A stretch of 59,094 nt of DNA from Flavobacteriales bacterium (GTDB lineage: Bacteria > Bacteroidota > Bacteroidia > JANQJC01): positions 1-59,094 of the forward strand of contig JANQJC010000081.1 of the NCBI GenBank assembly GCA_028281825.1. Reading direction: 5' to 3'. Under the pieces are notes generated by a model. The model searched no databases. It was not told where the DNA came from and saw only the letters and a program-made list of their open reading frames with translations. The translations under genes and the position numbers were made by a program. Of this stretch, positions 10,083 through 19,222 are shown piece after piece (positions within the stretch are counted from its first letter, which is position 1; every line of letters begins with the position of its first letter).

Positions 10083-10126
10083 AGTCTTTTGTTGCTAAAA
10101 GCTAATAGCTAGGGGCTAATAACTTA

Positions 10127-12130
10127 TTACTTATAACTCCGTTGCTTTAATTCAATATACTCGTACTTGAGGTCTTCCTTATGCAGTTCGGCTGCACCGG
10201 GGTCACCTTTATATTCCCATGCTGACACGTGTGTATAGCCATCGTCATCACGCATGGCCTCACCCTCTTCAGTTTGGTACTCCTCTCTAAAATGCCCACC
10301 ACATGATTCATTCCTTGTCAATGCATCTTTGCACATCAATTCGCCCAGCTCAAGAAAATCAGCCACGCGACCTGCTTTCTCCAACTCTGGGTTCAACTCA
10401 TCCATTTTACCAGGCACACGAACATCTTTCCAGAACTCCTCACGCAAAGCACGTATATCCTGAATAGCCTGTTCCAAACCTTCTTTATTACGTGCCATGC
10501 CGCATTTCTCCCACATAATTTTTCCTAGCTTCTTGTGGAAATAATCAACGGTTTTTGTGCCTTTATTGTTGATGAAATGCTCTAATCTTTCTTTTACTTC
10601 TTTCTCTGCTTCGTCAAACTCTGGTGAGTCAGTTGGTATAGCACCCGTCCTGATATCACCAGATAAGTAATCACCCACTGTGTAAGGTATCACGAAATAG
10701 CCATCCGCCAAGCCTTGCATCAACGCAGAAGCCCCTAAACGGTTAGCTCCGTGGTCGCTGAAGTTAGCTTCACCCAAGGCAAAGCAACCAGGAATGGTTG
10801 TCATCAAATTATAGTCTACCCAAATGCCACCCATAGTGTAGTGTACCGCAGGGTATATCATCATTGGTGTTTCGTATGGGTTATCATCCACAATTTGCTC
10901 ATACATCTGGAAAAGGTTACCGTATTTGGCTTCCACCACTTTTTTACCTAAATGGGTTACTACTTCAGAATTGTCAACATCCTCGCCTTGCACCAAAGCA
11001 GCCTCTTTACCATAACGCTGTATCGCTGAAGCAAAGTCTAAGAACACTGCTTCACCTGTAGCATTCACACCAAAGCCAGCATCACATCTTTCCTTAGCAG
11101 CACGCGACGCAACATCACGTGGCACCAGGTTACCAAAAGCCGGATACCTTCTCTCCAAATAGTAGTCCCTGTCTTCTTCTTTTAAATCGGTTGGCTTCAA
11201 CTTCTTAGCGCGGATGGCTTCAGCATCTTCTTTCTTTTTAGGCACCCAAATCCTGCCATCATTTCTTAGTGATTCAGACATCAAAGTCAACTTACTTTGG
11301 TGGTCGCCTGAAACAGGAATGCAAGTCGGGTGAATTTGCGTATAGCATGGGTTCGCGAAGAAAGCACCTTTCTTGTGTATTTTCCAACCAGCCGTAACGT
11401 TGCTGCCCATAGCATTGGTGCTCAGGAAGAATACGTTTCCATAACCACCAGAGCAAATCAACACAGCATGGGCTGAATGTCTTTCTATCTCACCAGTAGT
11501 TAAGTTACGGGCAATGATACCGCGTGCTTTACCCCCAACAACCACCAACTCTAACATCTCATGGCGGTTATACATTTTTATCTTACCCTTACCTATTTGC
11601 CTTGACATGGCTGAATATGCACCCAGCAACAACTGCTGGCCAGTCTGGCCTTTAGCGTAGAAAGTCCTGGAAACCTGAACACCGCCAAAAGAGCGATTGT
11701 CCAGCAAGCCGCCATACTCACGAGCGAAAGGAACGCCTTGTGCAACGCATTGGTCAATGATATTGGCTGATACTTCTGCCAAGCGGTAAACATTCGCCTC
11801 ACGAGAACGGTAGTCGCCACCCTTGATGGTATCATAGAACAAGCGGTAAGTGCTGTCGCCATCATTTTGGTAATTCTTGGCGGCATTGATACCCCCTTGT
11901 GCAGCAATGGAGTGCGCACGGCGTGGGCTATCCTGGTAGCAGAAAGCCTTTACGTTGTAACCCAATTCAGCAAGCGAAGCAGCGGCAGCGCCGCCAGCTA
12001 AGCCTGTACCGATTACTATCACATCTATCCTGCGCTTATTGGCAGGGCTCACCAAGTTGATATGGTTTTTATGGTTAGTCCACTTTTTGTCTATAGGACC
12101 TTCAGGTATTTTTGAATCTAGAACTGACAT
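10127..12130 (-). CDS. sdhA: Succinate dehydrogenase/fumarate reductase flavoprotein subunit
   Basis: This 667-residue catalytic subunit oxidises succinate to fumarate (or the reverse) in the TCA cycle, at the cytosolic face of the inner membrane. It has an N-terminal dinucleotide fold ([19 protein letters not shown]) and the FAD-linking His in [11 protein letters not shown]. The active-site region [15 protein letters not shown], the [15 protein letters not shown] segment and a C-terminal helical domain with the GMARNKEGL motif follow. Length fits the long Bacteroidota/Wolinella-like form. It lies 19 bases downstream of sdhC. Direction of catalysis in vivo cannot be read from sequence. Confidence 0.97.
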   Translation of the reverse strand: MSVLDSKIPEGPIDKKWTNHKNHINLVSPANKRRIDVIVIGTGLAGGAAAASLAELGYNVKAFCYQDSPRRAHSIAAQGGINAAKNYQNDGDSTYRLFYDTIKGGDYRSREANVYRLAEVSANIIDQCVAQGVPFAREYGGLLDNRSFGGVQVSRTFYAKGQTGQQLLLGAYSAMSRQIGKGKIKMYNRHEMLELVVVGGKARGIIARNLTTGEIERHSAHAVLICSGGYGNVFFLSTNAMGSNVTAGWKIHKKGAFFANPCYTQIHPTCIPVSGDHQSKLTLMSESLRNDGRIWVPKKKEDAEAIRAKKLKPTDLKEEDRDYYLERRYPAFGNLVPRDVASRAAKERCDAGFGVNATGEAVFLDFASAIQRYGKEAALVQGEDVDNSEVVTHLGKKVVEAKYGNLFQMYEQIVDDNPYETPMMIYPAVHYTMGGIWVDYNLMTTIPGCFALGEANFSDHGANRLGASALMQGLADGYFVIPYTVGDYLSGDIRTGAIPTDSPEFDEAEKEVKERLEHFINNKGTKTVDYFHKKLGKIMWEKCGMARNKEGLEQAIQDIRALREEFWKDVRVPGKMDELNPELEKAGRVADFLELGELMCKDALTRNESCGGHFREEYQTEEGEAMRDDDGYTHVSAWEYKGDPGAAELHKEDLKYEYIELKQRSYK

Positions 12131-12149
12131 AGTCGTCTGTATGCTTTTA

Positions 12150-12818
12150 TTATTGAGCGAAATAGATCGAAATTGGAATGATAGCGAACAACAAGCAAAT
12201 GATTATACCAAATGCCATACTCACTTTCTTAATGATAGGTGTGTATTTCGCATGACTCAAACCCAATGACTGGAAACCAGATTGGAAACCATGCATCAAA
12301 TGGAAAGCCAAGGCCACCATTGAAATCACATAAAGCAGCGAATACCACCATTGCTGAAAAGCAGTCACCGTTATTTCATAAAGGTCTTTATTGCCATTAG
12401 CATCTAACGGCAGAGAGCCCCAATGGTATTCAGCCCAAAAACTTTTCATGTGAATGATGATGAATGCCAGTATTACCGTTCCTAATAAGCCCATATTGCG
12501 CGAAGCCCATGAGCTATTAGCTGCTGCATTATTTTTGGCATACCTAATTGGCCTTGCTTTGTTGTTTTGAACCGTTAATATTAGAGCCACGATAGCATGG
12601 AGTACTATACTCGCATACAAACCGTATGATACTATCTTGATAAGTGGAAAAGTGGTCATGAACAGGGCGTATTCATTAAAGCCTTCCCTGGTGCCCATGC
12701 CTGGTATCAACTGCAGGTTACCCGCCAAATGCACCACCAAAAAGGTGCAGAGAAACAAGCCCGTTAACGCCATCAGCACCTTTTGCGTGATTGAAGCCAG
12801 GCTGCGATTATTGCTCAT
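12150..12818 (-). CDS. sdhC: Succinate dehydrogenase cytochrome b subunit
   Basis: This 222-residue single membrane anchor has five predicted membrane helices and conserved His in [24 protein letters not shown] and FHLMHGF, positions that serve as ligands of two b hemes in type B enzymes. It passes electrons to menaquinone and anchors SdhAB. There is no separate SdhD, as expected for this type. It is first in the sdhCAB operon, with a Bacteroidota-type promoter 40 bases upstream. Confidence 0.93.
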   Translation of the reverse strand: MSNNRSLASITQKVLMALTGLFLCTFLVVHLAGNLQLIPGMGTREGFNEYALFMTTFPLIKIVSYGLYASIVLHAIVALILTVQNNKARPIRYAKNNAAANSSWASRNMGLLGTVILAFIIIHMKSFWAEYHWGSLPLDANGNKDLYEITVTAFQQWWYSLLYVISMVALAFHLMHGFQSGFQSLGLSHAKYTPIIKKVSMAFGIIICLLFAIIPISIYFAQ

Positions 12819-12857
12819 GTTTTGCTAAGATTTAGATTTGAGAGGTTTTTCGGGGCA

Positions 12858-12889
12858 TAAAGTTACGCATGGATGATTTCTTAACCAAA
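12858..12889 (-). promoter_or_regulatory. Promoter of sdhCAB (Bacteroidota -33/-7 type)
   Basis: Reading leftward, TTTG (12886-12889) is followed after 20 bases by TAACTTTA (12858-12865). This matches the Bacteroidota primary-sigma consensus TTTG / TAnnTTTG at 7 of 8 positions in the -7 box and at the expected spacing. The sdhC start codon is about 40 bases further on. Confidence 0.6.
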
Positions 12890-12922
12890 TCCAATACCCA
12901 AAATGTGGCAATCAGCACATAT

Positions 12923-12937
12923 TGAGAATGATTCTAA
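12923..12937. promoter_or_regulatory. Fur-box-like palindrome upstream of sdhC
   Basis: The sequence TGAGAATGATTCTAA has a perfect AGAAT-G-ATTCT core. It agrees with the 7-1-7 Fur motif TGATAATnATTATCA at 11 of 14 fixed positions. It sits upstream of the -33 box, so it would be an upstream site rather than a blocking operator. Iron control of the heme and Fe-S enzyme SdhCAB would make sense, but the call rests on motif likeness alone. Confidence 0.3.
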
Positions 12938-13186
12938 ATAAGGAAGCGATATTTCTCTCCAAGTCGCCAATCACTTCATTAAATGATTGATCAGCCTTGC
13001 CATAAAATTAATATTACGAAAGACCTGAAAGACCTTTACAGGCTGCTTAAAGGTGATTTGTTGGGGTTTCATGACTTAATGTGATACAAAGATGCAACAT
13101 ATTCCTATTTCACATTCCCTAACTCACCACCCCCACCCAAATCTCCCCAATAATTCGTTCCTTTGTGAGGATTAAAATAATAAGCC

Positions 13187-14488
13187 ATGAGGTACGAAAG
13201 CATTAGTAATGAATTGTTTATCCTGAACAGGAAGAACTATACCCAACGCCTGAAGTCTAAGTCGATAGCGATATTTAACTCTAACGATCGCATGCCGACC
13301 AATGCTGATGGCACTATGCCCTTTCGCCAGAATAGCGACTTGTTCTACCTCAGTGGTGTTGACCAGGAAGAAAGCATTTTAGTACTTTTTCCTGATGCGA
13401 GGGATGAAAAACACAGGGAAATTCTATTTCTGCGCGAGACCAGCGAACTAATAGCCATTTGGGAAGGCGAAATGCTTACCAAGCAAGCTGCTTATGAGGT
13501 CTCAGGTATTAGAACGGTGTATTGGCTAGAACAATTTGAACAAATAATACACACCCTGCTACCAGAAGCAGAGGCGATATACCTCAATACCAATGAGCAT
13601 GGCCGCGCCAAAGTAGAAGTGGAAACCCGCGATGCAAGATTCTTGAAATGGTTTAAAGACAAATATCCGTTGCATAACTGCGAGCGCAGTGCCCCAATCA
13701 TGCAGGATTTACGAGAAATAAAATCTCACTGGGAAGTGGCCTTAATACAAAAAGCATGTGACATCACAGAGAAGGGGTTCCGCAGGGTGTTGGATTTCCT
13801 CAAGCCAGGAGTGATGGAGTACGAAGTGGAAGCCGAGTACTTGCATGAGTTTGTTCGCAATGGCTCACGTGGCTTTGCTTATGAGCCAATTGTTGCAGGT
13901 GGTGCCAACTCATGTGTATTGCATTACATTCAAAATGATAAACGCCTGAATGATGGTGATGTATTATTAATTGATGCCGCAGCAGAATATGCCAATTACG
14001 CTTCTGACCTAACACGCACTGTACCAGTCAATGGCCGCTTTACTGATAGACAAAAAGCTGTTTACAATGCCGTATTGCGGGTTATGAAAGAAGCCACTAA
14101 TATGCTTCGCCCAGGTACAATAATCAAAGAACTGAACGATGAAGTAGGTAAAATGATTGAGAAGGAACTCATCGGATTAGGCCTGTTCACTGAAACCGAT
14201 GCAAAAAACCATAAAGGCGAGCAACCACTATTCAAAAAGTACTTCATGCATGGTACCTCCCACTTTTTGGGACTAGATGTGCATGATGTCGGTGATTTCT
14301 TTGCCCCAGTAAAACCAGGCATGGTGTTCACTTGCGAGCCAGGCATATACATTCGCGAAGAAGGCATCGGTGTGAGAATTGAGAATAATATCCTCGTGAC
14401 CGATGACGCACCAAAAGACTTAATGGAAAACATCCCAATAGAGGTGGAAGAGATTGAAGACTTGATGAACGCTCCCGTTTCAGCCTAA
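13187..14488 (+). CDS. Aminopeptidase P family (M24B) metallopeptidase
   Basis: This 433-residue cytosolic dimetal peptidase removes N-terminal residues next to proline. An N-terminal creatinase-like domain (about 1-165) has MPFRQNSDLFYLSG. A pita-bread catalytic domain follows with metal ligands visible in DAAAEYANYASDLTRT (two Asp), HGTSHFLGLDVHD (His), CEPGIY (Glu) and RIENNILV (Glu). It is a complete, normal-length enzyme. Its stop codon interlocks with that of the next leftward gene (4-base overlap at 14485-14488). Confidence 0.94.
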   Translation: MRYESISNELFILNRKNYTQRLKSKSIAIFNSNDRMPTNADGTMPFRQNSDLFYLSGVDQEESILVLFPDARDEKHREILFLRETSELIAIWEGEMLTKQAAYEVSGIRTVYWLEQFEQIIHTLLPEAEAIYLNTNEHGRAKVEVETRDARFLKWFKDKYPLHNCERSAPIMQDLREIKSHWEVALIQKACDITEKGFRRVLDFLKPGVMEYEVEAEYLHEFVRNGSRGFAYEPIVAGGANSCVLHYIQNDKRLNDGDVLLIDAAAEYANYASDLTRTVPVNGRFTDRQKAVYNAVLRVMKEATNMLRPGTIIKELNDEVGKMIEKELIGLGLFTETDAKNHKGEQPLFKKYFMHGTSHFLGLDVHDVGDFFAPVKPGMVFTCEPGIYIREEGIGVRIENNILVTDDAPKDLMENIPIEVEEIEDLMNAPVSA

Positions 14489-15837
14489 GGTTTTTTTAAT
14501 TCTTCTAGGGTCTTTACCCGAATATTGAAGTCTAGCCCCAAAACTTGTTTCAATCCCTGATTACTGAAATGGTCAGGATATTCACTCAACTCATTGCCCT
14601 TCAGCATGCCACTTGGTGGAAGTGGGTCAAGTGAAAGCAACTCTGTCCTACCCGTTTCTTTCTCCTTCAACAATAAAGCAATACGAGCATCTTCAGCCTT
14701 TGCATAGCTCTTCACAATGGGGTATTGAGTAACTACACTATATATGTTGTAACCAGAAATGGTAACGATTGAAGCTAAAGCCAAAACAGAAAAAACTCTC
14801 TTGCTTCTCAAATGATAACCTGCATAAAAACCAATACCTATGGTACCCAACGCAAGATAGAGTGACACCTGTATCAAGTAACGTTTTGGCCCTAACGAAA
14901 CTAAAGTGTATGCCGTTGGTAACATAGCCAGGAAACACAATATTAAAGTCGCTAGCACAATTATTCCGCTAATCCTGAGAAAATTACCTGTGCCTTTGCT
15001 TTGGTTTCTCGCTCCAACTGATAACCACGCCAAACCAAAAAGCAACAAAAAAGCAAACTTGGGGATAATAAACTCTTTCACTAGTATTTTGAAAGAAACA
15101 CAAGCCACCTTAAACGCCTCAAACAGGCTTACTTCAGGAAAATTTTCTTTCCTGATGCCATTGCCCGGTGCGACATAAAGCACAATGAATCCCACAAGCA
15201 ACGCTCCCAAAGCCAAGCCCAGTTTCACTTTTGAAACACGCTTCATTAAAAATAGGCCAGGCAAAGCAACTAGAAGCACCACGGCAAAACCTTCATTAGA
15301 GCCACCCACAAACACAAAACATAAAACTATTCCTAACCAATGCCACCAAGGTTTTTCATCTTTTATTACCCAACCCAAACCCAGCAAGCAAGCCAACACA
15401 CTCCATAAATACATCACGCTGGATGTTACCCAAAACCAGGTTTCGCCAATATCAAAAGACAAGTAAAAAAGCGAAACAGCTAACAACCCCGAAAACACCC
15501 ACTGCTGTTGACTTTCAAGAACCCTACTCAATAAACCACCTATAAAAACCTTACAAGCCCAAAAACAAAAAAGTAACGTAATTGCCGAATAAAACCAAAG
15601 CCCTCCATAACTGCTAAAAAGCTTCAGAAGCCCTGCTATTATTGCGTTTGCAGCCCACCTCCCCGACCACACGTGATACCAATGCCCTACAGAGCTAAAC
15701 ACACCAATATCAACAACCCTGTCTATAACAGCAAAATCATCATGAGCAAAACGATTATACCGCCCCAAAACCAACACCAGCACTACAAAAGAGAACAGCA
15801 TCAACCAAAAGGCCCAATATGTAAGGCGTTGCATCAT
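14485..15837 (-). CDS. Polytopic membrane protein, DUF6056-like
   Basis: This 450-residue hydrophobic protein has roughly ten to twelve membrane spans. The first loop holds YNRFAHDDFAVI with an Asp-Asp pair, followed by GRWAANAI; this start resembles DUF6056 and, more distantly, GT-C membrane glycosyltransferases that have acidic pairs in the first periplasmic loop. A short soluble C-terminal tail follows the last span (from about residue 385). Substrate is unknown. A TTCCTTTG -7-like element lies at 15894-15901 on the minus strand. It converges with the aminopeptidase gene. Confidence 0.65.
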   Translation of the reverse strand: MMQRLTYWAFWLMLFSFVVLVLVLGRYNRFAHDDFAVIDRVVDIGVFSSVGHWYHVWSGRWAANAIIAGLLKLFSSYGGLWFYSAITLLFCFWACKVFIGGLLSRVLESQQQWVFSGLLAVSLFYLSFDIGETWFWVTSSVMYLWSVLACLLGLGWVIKDEKPWWHWLGIVLCFVFVGGSNEGFAVVLLVALPGLFLMKRVSKVKLGLALGALLVGFIVLYVAPGNGIRKENFPEVSLFEAFKVACVSFKILVKEFIIPKFAFLLLFGLAWLSVGARNQSKGTGNFLRISGIIVLATLILCFLAMLPTAYTLVSLGPKRYLIQVSLYLALGTIGIGFYAGYHLRSKRVFSVLALASIVTISGYNIYSVVTQYPIVKSYAKAEDARIALLLKEKETGRTELLSLDPLPPSGMLKGNELSEYPDHFSNQGLKQVLGLDFNIRVKTLEELKKP

Positions 15838-16092
15838 TGCGGGAAATTACCAAAAAACACTACTATTACAATATCTTCTGAAAGCAGCCACTACAAAGGA
15901 AAGTCATAAACAGACTATGTTATTCACGACTCAAGATTTTCCGTGAGTCCCTCGGGGATCTCGATAAAACTTTGTTTACTTTGTAAATAAATTACATTAT
16001 ACACCCAATTTATCACACCATACACACTAGATATATGAAAACCTTTTGTGCTATAATACAGTATAACCAAACTTACTTTTAAGTCTGTTCAA

Positions 16093-16497
16093 ATGAAAAA
16101 GTTTGTCTTTGTTGCCTTAGTGAGTTCATTGAGTATTGCCTTGCACAGCTGCTGCAAGTTGTGTACTGTTGATTACAGCAACATCAAATTCTATGGATTC
16201 AATGCGAACGAAATGGATAGCATCTCCATTGTCAAATATGAGGCAGGAACAGCCGTAATTAAGGATAGTATTCCAATTTATGTTGCTAATGATGGCGACC
16301 ACTTCTCTTATCGCTTAACGGAGAAAATCCGTGATGACTATGATTATCACATACTCATGCATAAAGCCAAGCAAACGCATGAAATTACCGATGTAACTAT
16401 TGACACCAGGAAATGTGATTGCGACGAAACAGAATATCTCAGGAGCTATGCACTGAATGGGGAAGGTAAGGAAGGGAATATTGAAATTCATAAATAG
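16093..16497 (+). CDS. Small lipoprotein, unknown function
   Basis: This 134-residue protein has a signal peptide ending in ALHSC, with a second Cys just after (SCCKLC), so the lipid-carrying Cys is probably the first. The mature part is beta-rich and ends in a Cys pair (KCDCDE) that may pair with the N-terminal CKLC. No family is recognised. The 255 bases upstream hold a TACTTTTA -7-like box about 12 bases before the ATG and a TATAAT at 16052-16057. The gene ends at a strong bidirectional terminator. Confidence 0.6.
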   Translation: MKKFVFVALVSSLSIALHSCCKLCTVDYSNIKFYGFNANEMDSISIVKYEAGTAVIKDSIPIYVANDGDHFSYRLTEKIRDDYDYHILMHKAKQTHEITDVTIDTRKCDCDETEYLRSYALNGEGKEGNIEIHK

Positions 16498-16499
16498 TC

Positions 16500-16533
16500 A
16501 ATAAAAAAGGGCGAGTTCTCGCCCTTTTTTATT
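16500..16533. terminator. Bidirectional rho-independent terminator
   Basis: A perfect inverted repeat has 16-base arms (16500-16515 and 16518-16533) with the GC core GGGCGAG/CTCGCCC. It has A-tracts on one side and T-tracts on the other, so it can end transcripts from both the lipoprotein gene (rightward) and the S74-domain gene (leftward). Confidence 0.92.
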
Positions 16534-16549
16534 GATTCATGTAATGATT

Positions 16550-18937
16550 TTACTTCGTTGAAACCATTCTTTCTGTTCTCACTACTTCTCCGTCCTTTAT
16601 TAATGAATAAGTGAAGATGCCTTTTCCTATCTCAGAGGAATACAACCTGACCGTTCCGTTATCGTCATTGGTTTGTATCCTTTTCACTATCCTGCCTGAA
16701 ATATCAGTTACCACAATCTCGCACTTTTCACAACCATTCGCCTCAAACTTGATGTCTGTATAATCGCTAAATGGATTGGGATCATTTTTAAGAAGCACAA
16801 ATTCTTCACTTACAGAATCGCCATTACCGTTTTCTGTGCTTCCAAGTCCGGTAACCTCAGGCTTCACAGCACAGCAACCATATAACTCTTCACGTAGCTC
16901 TTGCATTTCTCGCCTCAAGTCATCCAGTTCAGCTTTGCTCTCTTTTAGCTCAGCTATCTCGGCTTCCTGTTCTTTTACTATGGCTAATAAGTACACAGGT
17001 AACTTATGATATCTAACACCTCTTACTTCAGTTTGGCTTGGATCTTCAATAATCACCCCGTTATCATCCAGTACTATCGAACCATCAGGATTATATTTCC
17101 TTTGTGGCCCTCTCACTGCAAGCTCGGGAAAAGTCTTGTCAACTTCTTGGGCTATTAAGCCAGCATCACGTCCTCCACCATAGGCTTCTTTCCAATCAAA
17201 ATTAACAGGACGTAGACTCAAAAAGGCTTCTTTATCAAAATCTATGTCTTCAACATTTTCTTTGAAAACGGCTGATGAAGCTGTCAAATCTACTAATTGG
17301 CCATTTGTGTTAATACCCAAATTATTATCAGACATACCGGCTGCAGGAGTGTTAGTAACCGCAGCTGTACCAGTAACATGTAATGTATAACTGGGCGAGG
17401 TAGTATTAATACCTAAATTACCATTAACATCCATTAGCATTTCAGTAGTGGTATAATTTCTCCAACGGAACAATGGACGTGTTTGAACAGCGGCCTCTGA
17501 CCTTCTGGCATTAAATGATAATACCGCCGTTGTACCTGCATCTGATTCAGAATCTATTTCTCCAATCACATATAAACCACTAGCTGATGATAATGACTCA
17601 TTGTGGCCCGTAATAGACGGAGCAAAATAACCATCAGTTTGTGTAGTGTTTTGAACTATAAAGAAGTTATCCGCATCATCTGATACTGTAAATTTAGCAA
17701 TGGTCTCTCCCAATGAAGTAATAGCATCTTCTCTTACGTGCAAACGAGCGCTAGGACTTGCAGTATTGATACCTAAGTCACCATCCGCAGTCATTTGCAT
17801 TAAAACTGAGCTGCTATTTCTCCATCTAAACAATGGCCTTGTACTTAAATCCGCTCCAGTTGATAATTGTGCATCAAACGTCATAGCTGGCAAAGTACCT
17901 GAATCATACCCACTATTAACTAAGCCTCTTATAAACAAAGGTTCAAAAGTTGTACTATTAGTTTGGCCAATAATCGCCCCAGAAAAATCACCATTTCCAG
18001 TTGAGCGATTTTGAATCATCAAACGCTCATTTGATACATCGGAATCTGAAGCTGTAAATAGCGCAATGGTTTCATCAGAAGAAGCAACGGCATCAGCATG
18101 TACTTCTAGTTTAATAGATGGGCTGTTAGTACCTATTCCAACTGCATTAGTACTGGCTTTTAAGCGCATAAGCTCACCACTATTGTTCAGATAGAAACCT
18201 ATATCTTTATTATCTACCAATTGCCTCATATACAAAACATCAGCACTGCTACTATAAAGTGATGAGATAGCTGTACCAGCCTTTGCAAAATAAAGCCTAC
18301 CTACTTCTCCACTTGCTTTATCCAAATATACATCCGTATTACCGCTCGTCTCATCTCTTATGTGCAAAATCCCACTTGGGCCCGTCGTTCCGATACCTAC
18401 TCGTCCCCAATTTCCGGTAGCCCCCTCGGCACCTTCAACAAAAACGGTAGGCAAATTACTATTCATTCCAATCATGATAGAATTAGAAATATTGTTAATC
18501 ATACTATTAGACCGCAACCCTGTCCCGAATAGATAATTCTTGCTATAACTAGTATTTGCCTCCAAATCCTCACCTATCGCTACACTATTAGTCCCATCCG
18601 CATCAACTGTATTCCCAATTGCGAAGGCTTCAGAACCTGCAGCAGTTGCTGACCCACCAATTGCAACGCTAGCACTACCACTGGCCGTAGCATTTTCACC
18701 TATTGCCACACCATCTGCTCCCGATGCTGTTGTACTAACTCCAATCGCCACCGAATTATTTCCAGAAGCCACTGCAGCATCTCCTTGAGCAAATGCACAA
18801 TCTCCAGTAGCTGAAGCTGCAGTTGTGCAATTAGTAGCATTGCACTGCTCACATTGAGCAAAAACTTGCATGTTTATTCCAGTAAAAAGCATTACTATGA
18901 TGCTCAATAACCTAATTGTTTTGTGTCTTGTTTTCAT
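16550..18937 (-). CDS. Surface protein: YadA-like head repeats, S74 chaperone domain, T9SS tail
   Basis: This 795-residue exported protein has a signal peptide (ending QVFAQ), then YadA-like collagen-binding head repeats at about 41-128 (SVAIG, GVAIG, AFAIG spaced by about 14 residues). A fibre region follows with repeated GIGTxSPS/LGINTxSPS blocks, each preceding a HVRED or LHVTG segment. An S74 intramolecular chaperone domain runs from about 550 to 660 (FKENV, FLSLRPVNFDWKE, GLIAQEV), then a coiled coil (about 640-690), a Cys-bearing linker and a T9SS sorting domain (about 715-795, NDPNPFSDYTDIKF). S74 domains trimerise fibres and then cut themselves off; the Ser554-Lys559 pair expected for this is present. 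Trimeric display is inference. Confidence 0.85.
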   Translation of the reverse strand: MKTRHKTIRLLSIIVMLFTGINMQVFAQCEQCNATNCTTAASATGDCAFAQGDAAVASGNNSVAIGVSTTASGADGVAIGENATASGSASVAIGGSATAAGSEAFAIGNTVDADGTNSVAIGEDLEANTSYSKNYLFGTGLRSNSMINNISNSIMIGMNSNLPTVFVEGAEGATGNWGRVGIGTTGPSGILHIRDETSGNTDVYLDKASGEVGRLYFAKAGTAISSLYSSSADVLYMRQLVDNKDIGFYLNNSGELMRLKASTNAVGIGTNSPSIKLEVHADAVASSDETIALFTASDSDVSNERLMIQNRSTGNGDFSGAIIGQTNSTTFEPLFIRGLVNSGYDSGTLPAMTFDAQLSTGADLSTRPLFRWRNSSSVLMQMTADGDLGINTASPSARLHVREDAITSLGETIAKFTVSDDADNFFIVQNTTQTDGYFAPSITGHNESLSSASGLYVIGEIDSESDAGTTAVLSFNARRSEAAVQTRPLFRWRNYTTTEMLMDVNGNLGINTTSPSYTLHVTGTAAVTNTPAAGMSDNNLGINTNGQLVDLTASSAVFKENVEDIDFDKEAFLSLRPVNFDWKEAYGGGRDAGLIAQEVDKTFPELAVRGPQRKYNPDGSIVLDDNGVIIEDPSQTEVRGVRYHKLPVYLLAIVKEQEAEIAELKESKAELDDLRREMQELREELYGCCAVKPEVTGLGSTENGNGDSVSEEFVLLKNDPNPFSDYTDIKFEANGCEKCEIVVTDISGRIVKRIQTNDDNGTVRLYSSEIGKGIFTYSLIKDGEVVRTERMVSTK

Positions 18938-19027
18938 AACATGAATTATTTTTGGTTAATAATAATCAAATTTAACACATTATTATAAATAATAACAACA
19001 AACATTATTTTTAAATTAATAACTCGT

Positions 19028-19054
19028 TTATTGTTAATCAATGATTAACAATAA
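19028..19054. repeat. Perfect 13-base palindrome upstream of the S74-domain gene
   Basis: The arms TTATTGTTAATCA (19028-19040) and TGATTAACAATAA (19042-19054) are perfect inverses around one A. The site lies 91 bases upstream of the start of the 16550-18937 gene in an AT-rich 285-base gap (18938-19222) with no gene. It is AT-only apart from two G/C per arm and has no T-tract, so an operator for a dimeric regulator fits better than a terminator. Confidence 0.45.
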
Positions 19055-19222
19055 CATTGAAAATAAAAAACAACAGGATTCAAATAACTAGCCAAATCAC
19101 TCCCTTGGGTTGCTGATAACTAGCCTGGTATCAAAATCAAATCATTCTATCGAAGAATAGCTTAATTGTTAAGTCCAAGTTTAAAGCTTAACCGAGAGAT
19201 AATAAAATAGTAGTAATAAAAG

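Larger units (their letters stand above)
12819..13186. other. Divergent intergenic region between sdhC and the aminopeptidase gene
   Basis: These 368 bases hold no convincing gene. They contain the sdhCAB promoter (12858-12889), a Fur-box-like palindrome (12923-12937), a TTCCTTTG -7-like element for the rightward aminopeptidase gene (13158-13165) and a weaker leftward CATCTTTG at 13087-13094 that would give sdhC a leader of about 270 bases. A short direct repeat GACCTGAAAGACCTTT lies near 13022-13037. Confidence 0.6.

Noticed and set aside
10090-10126. TAGC/TTAGC imperfect repeat between sdhA and sdhB
   Set aside because: It looks like simple short-unit repeat sequence; stem pairing is weak and nothing suggests a regulatory RNA.
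13087-13094. Second leftward promoter giving sdhC a 270-base leader
   Set aside because: CATCTTTG has a mismatch and no -33 box at the right spacing, and I see no clear structured RNA in the would-be leader.
18553-18817. Regular repeats resembling a CRISPR array
   Set aside because: They are in-frame codon repeats of the YadA-like head (about 14 residues each), not identical repeats with spacers.
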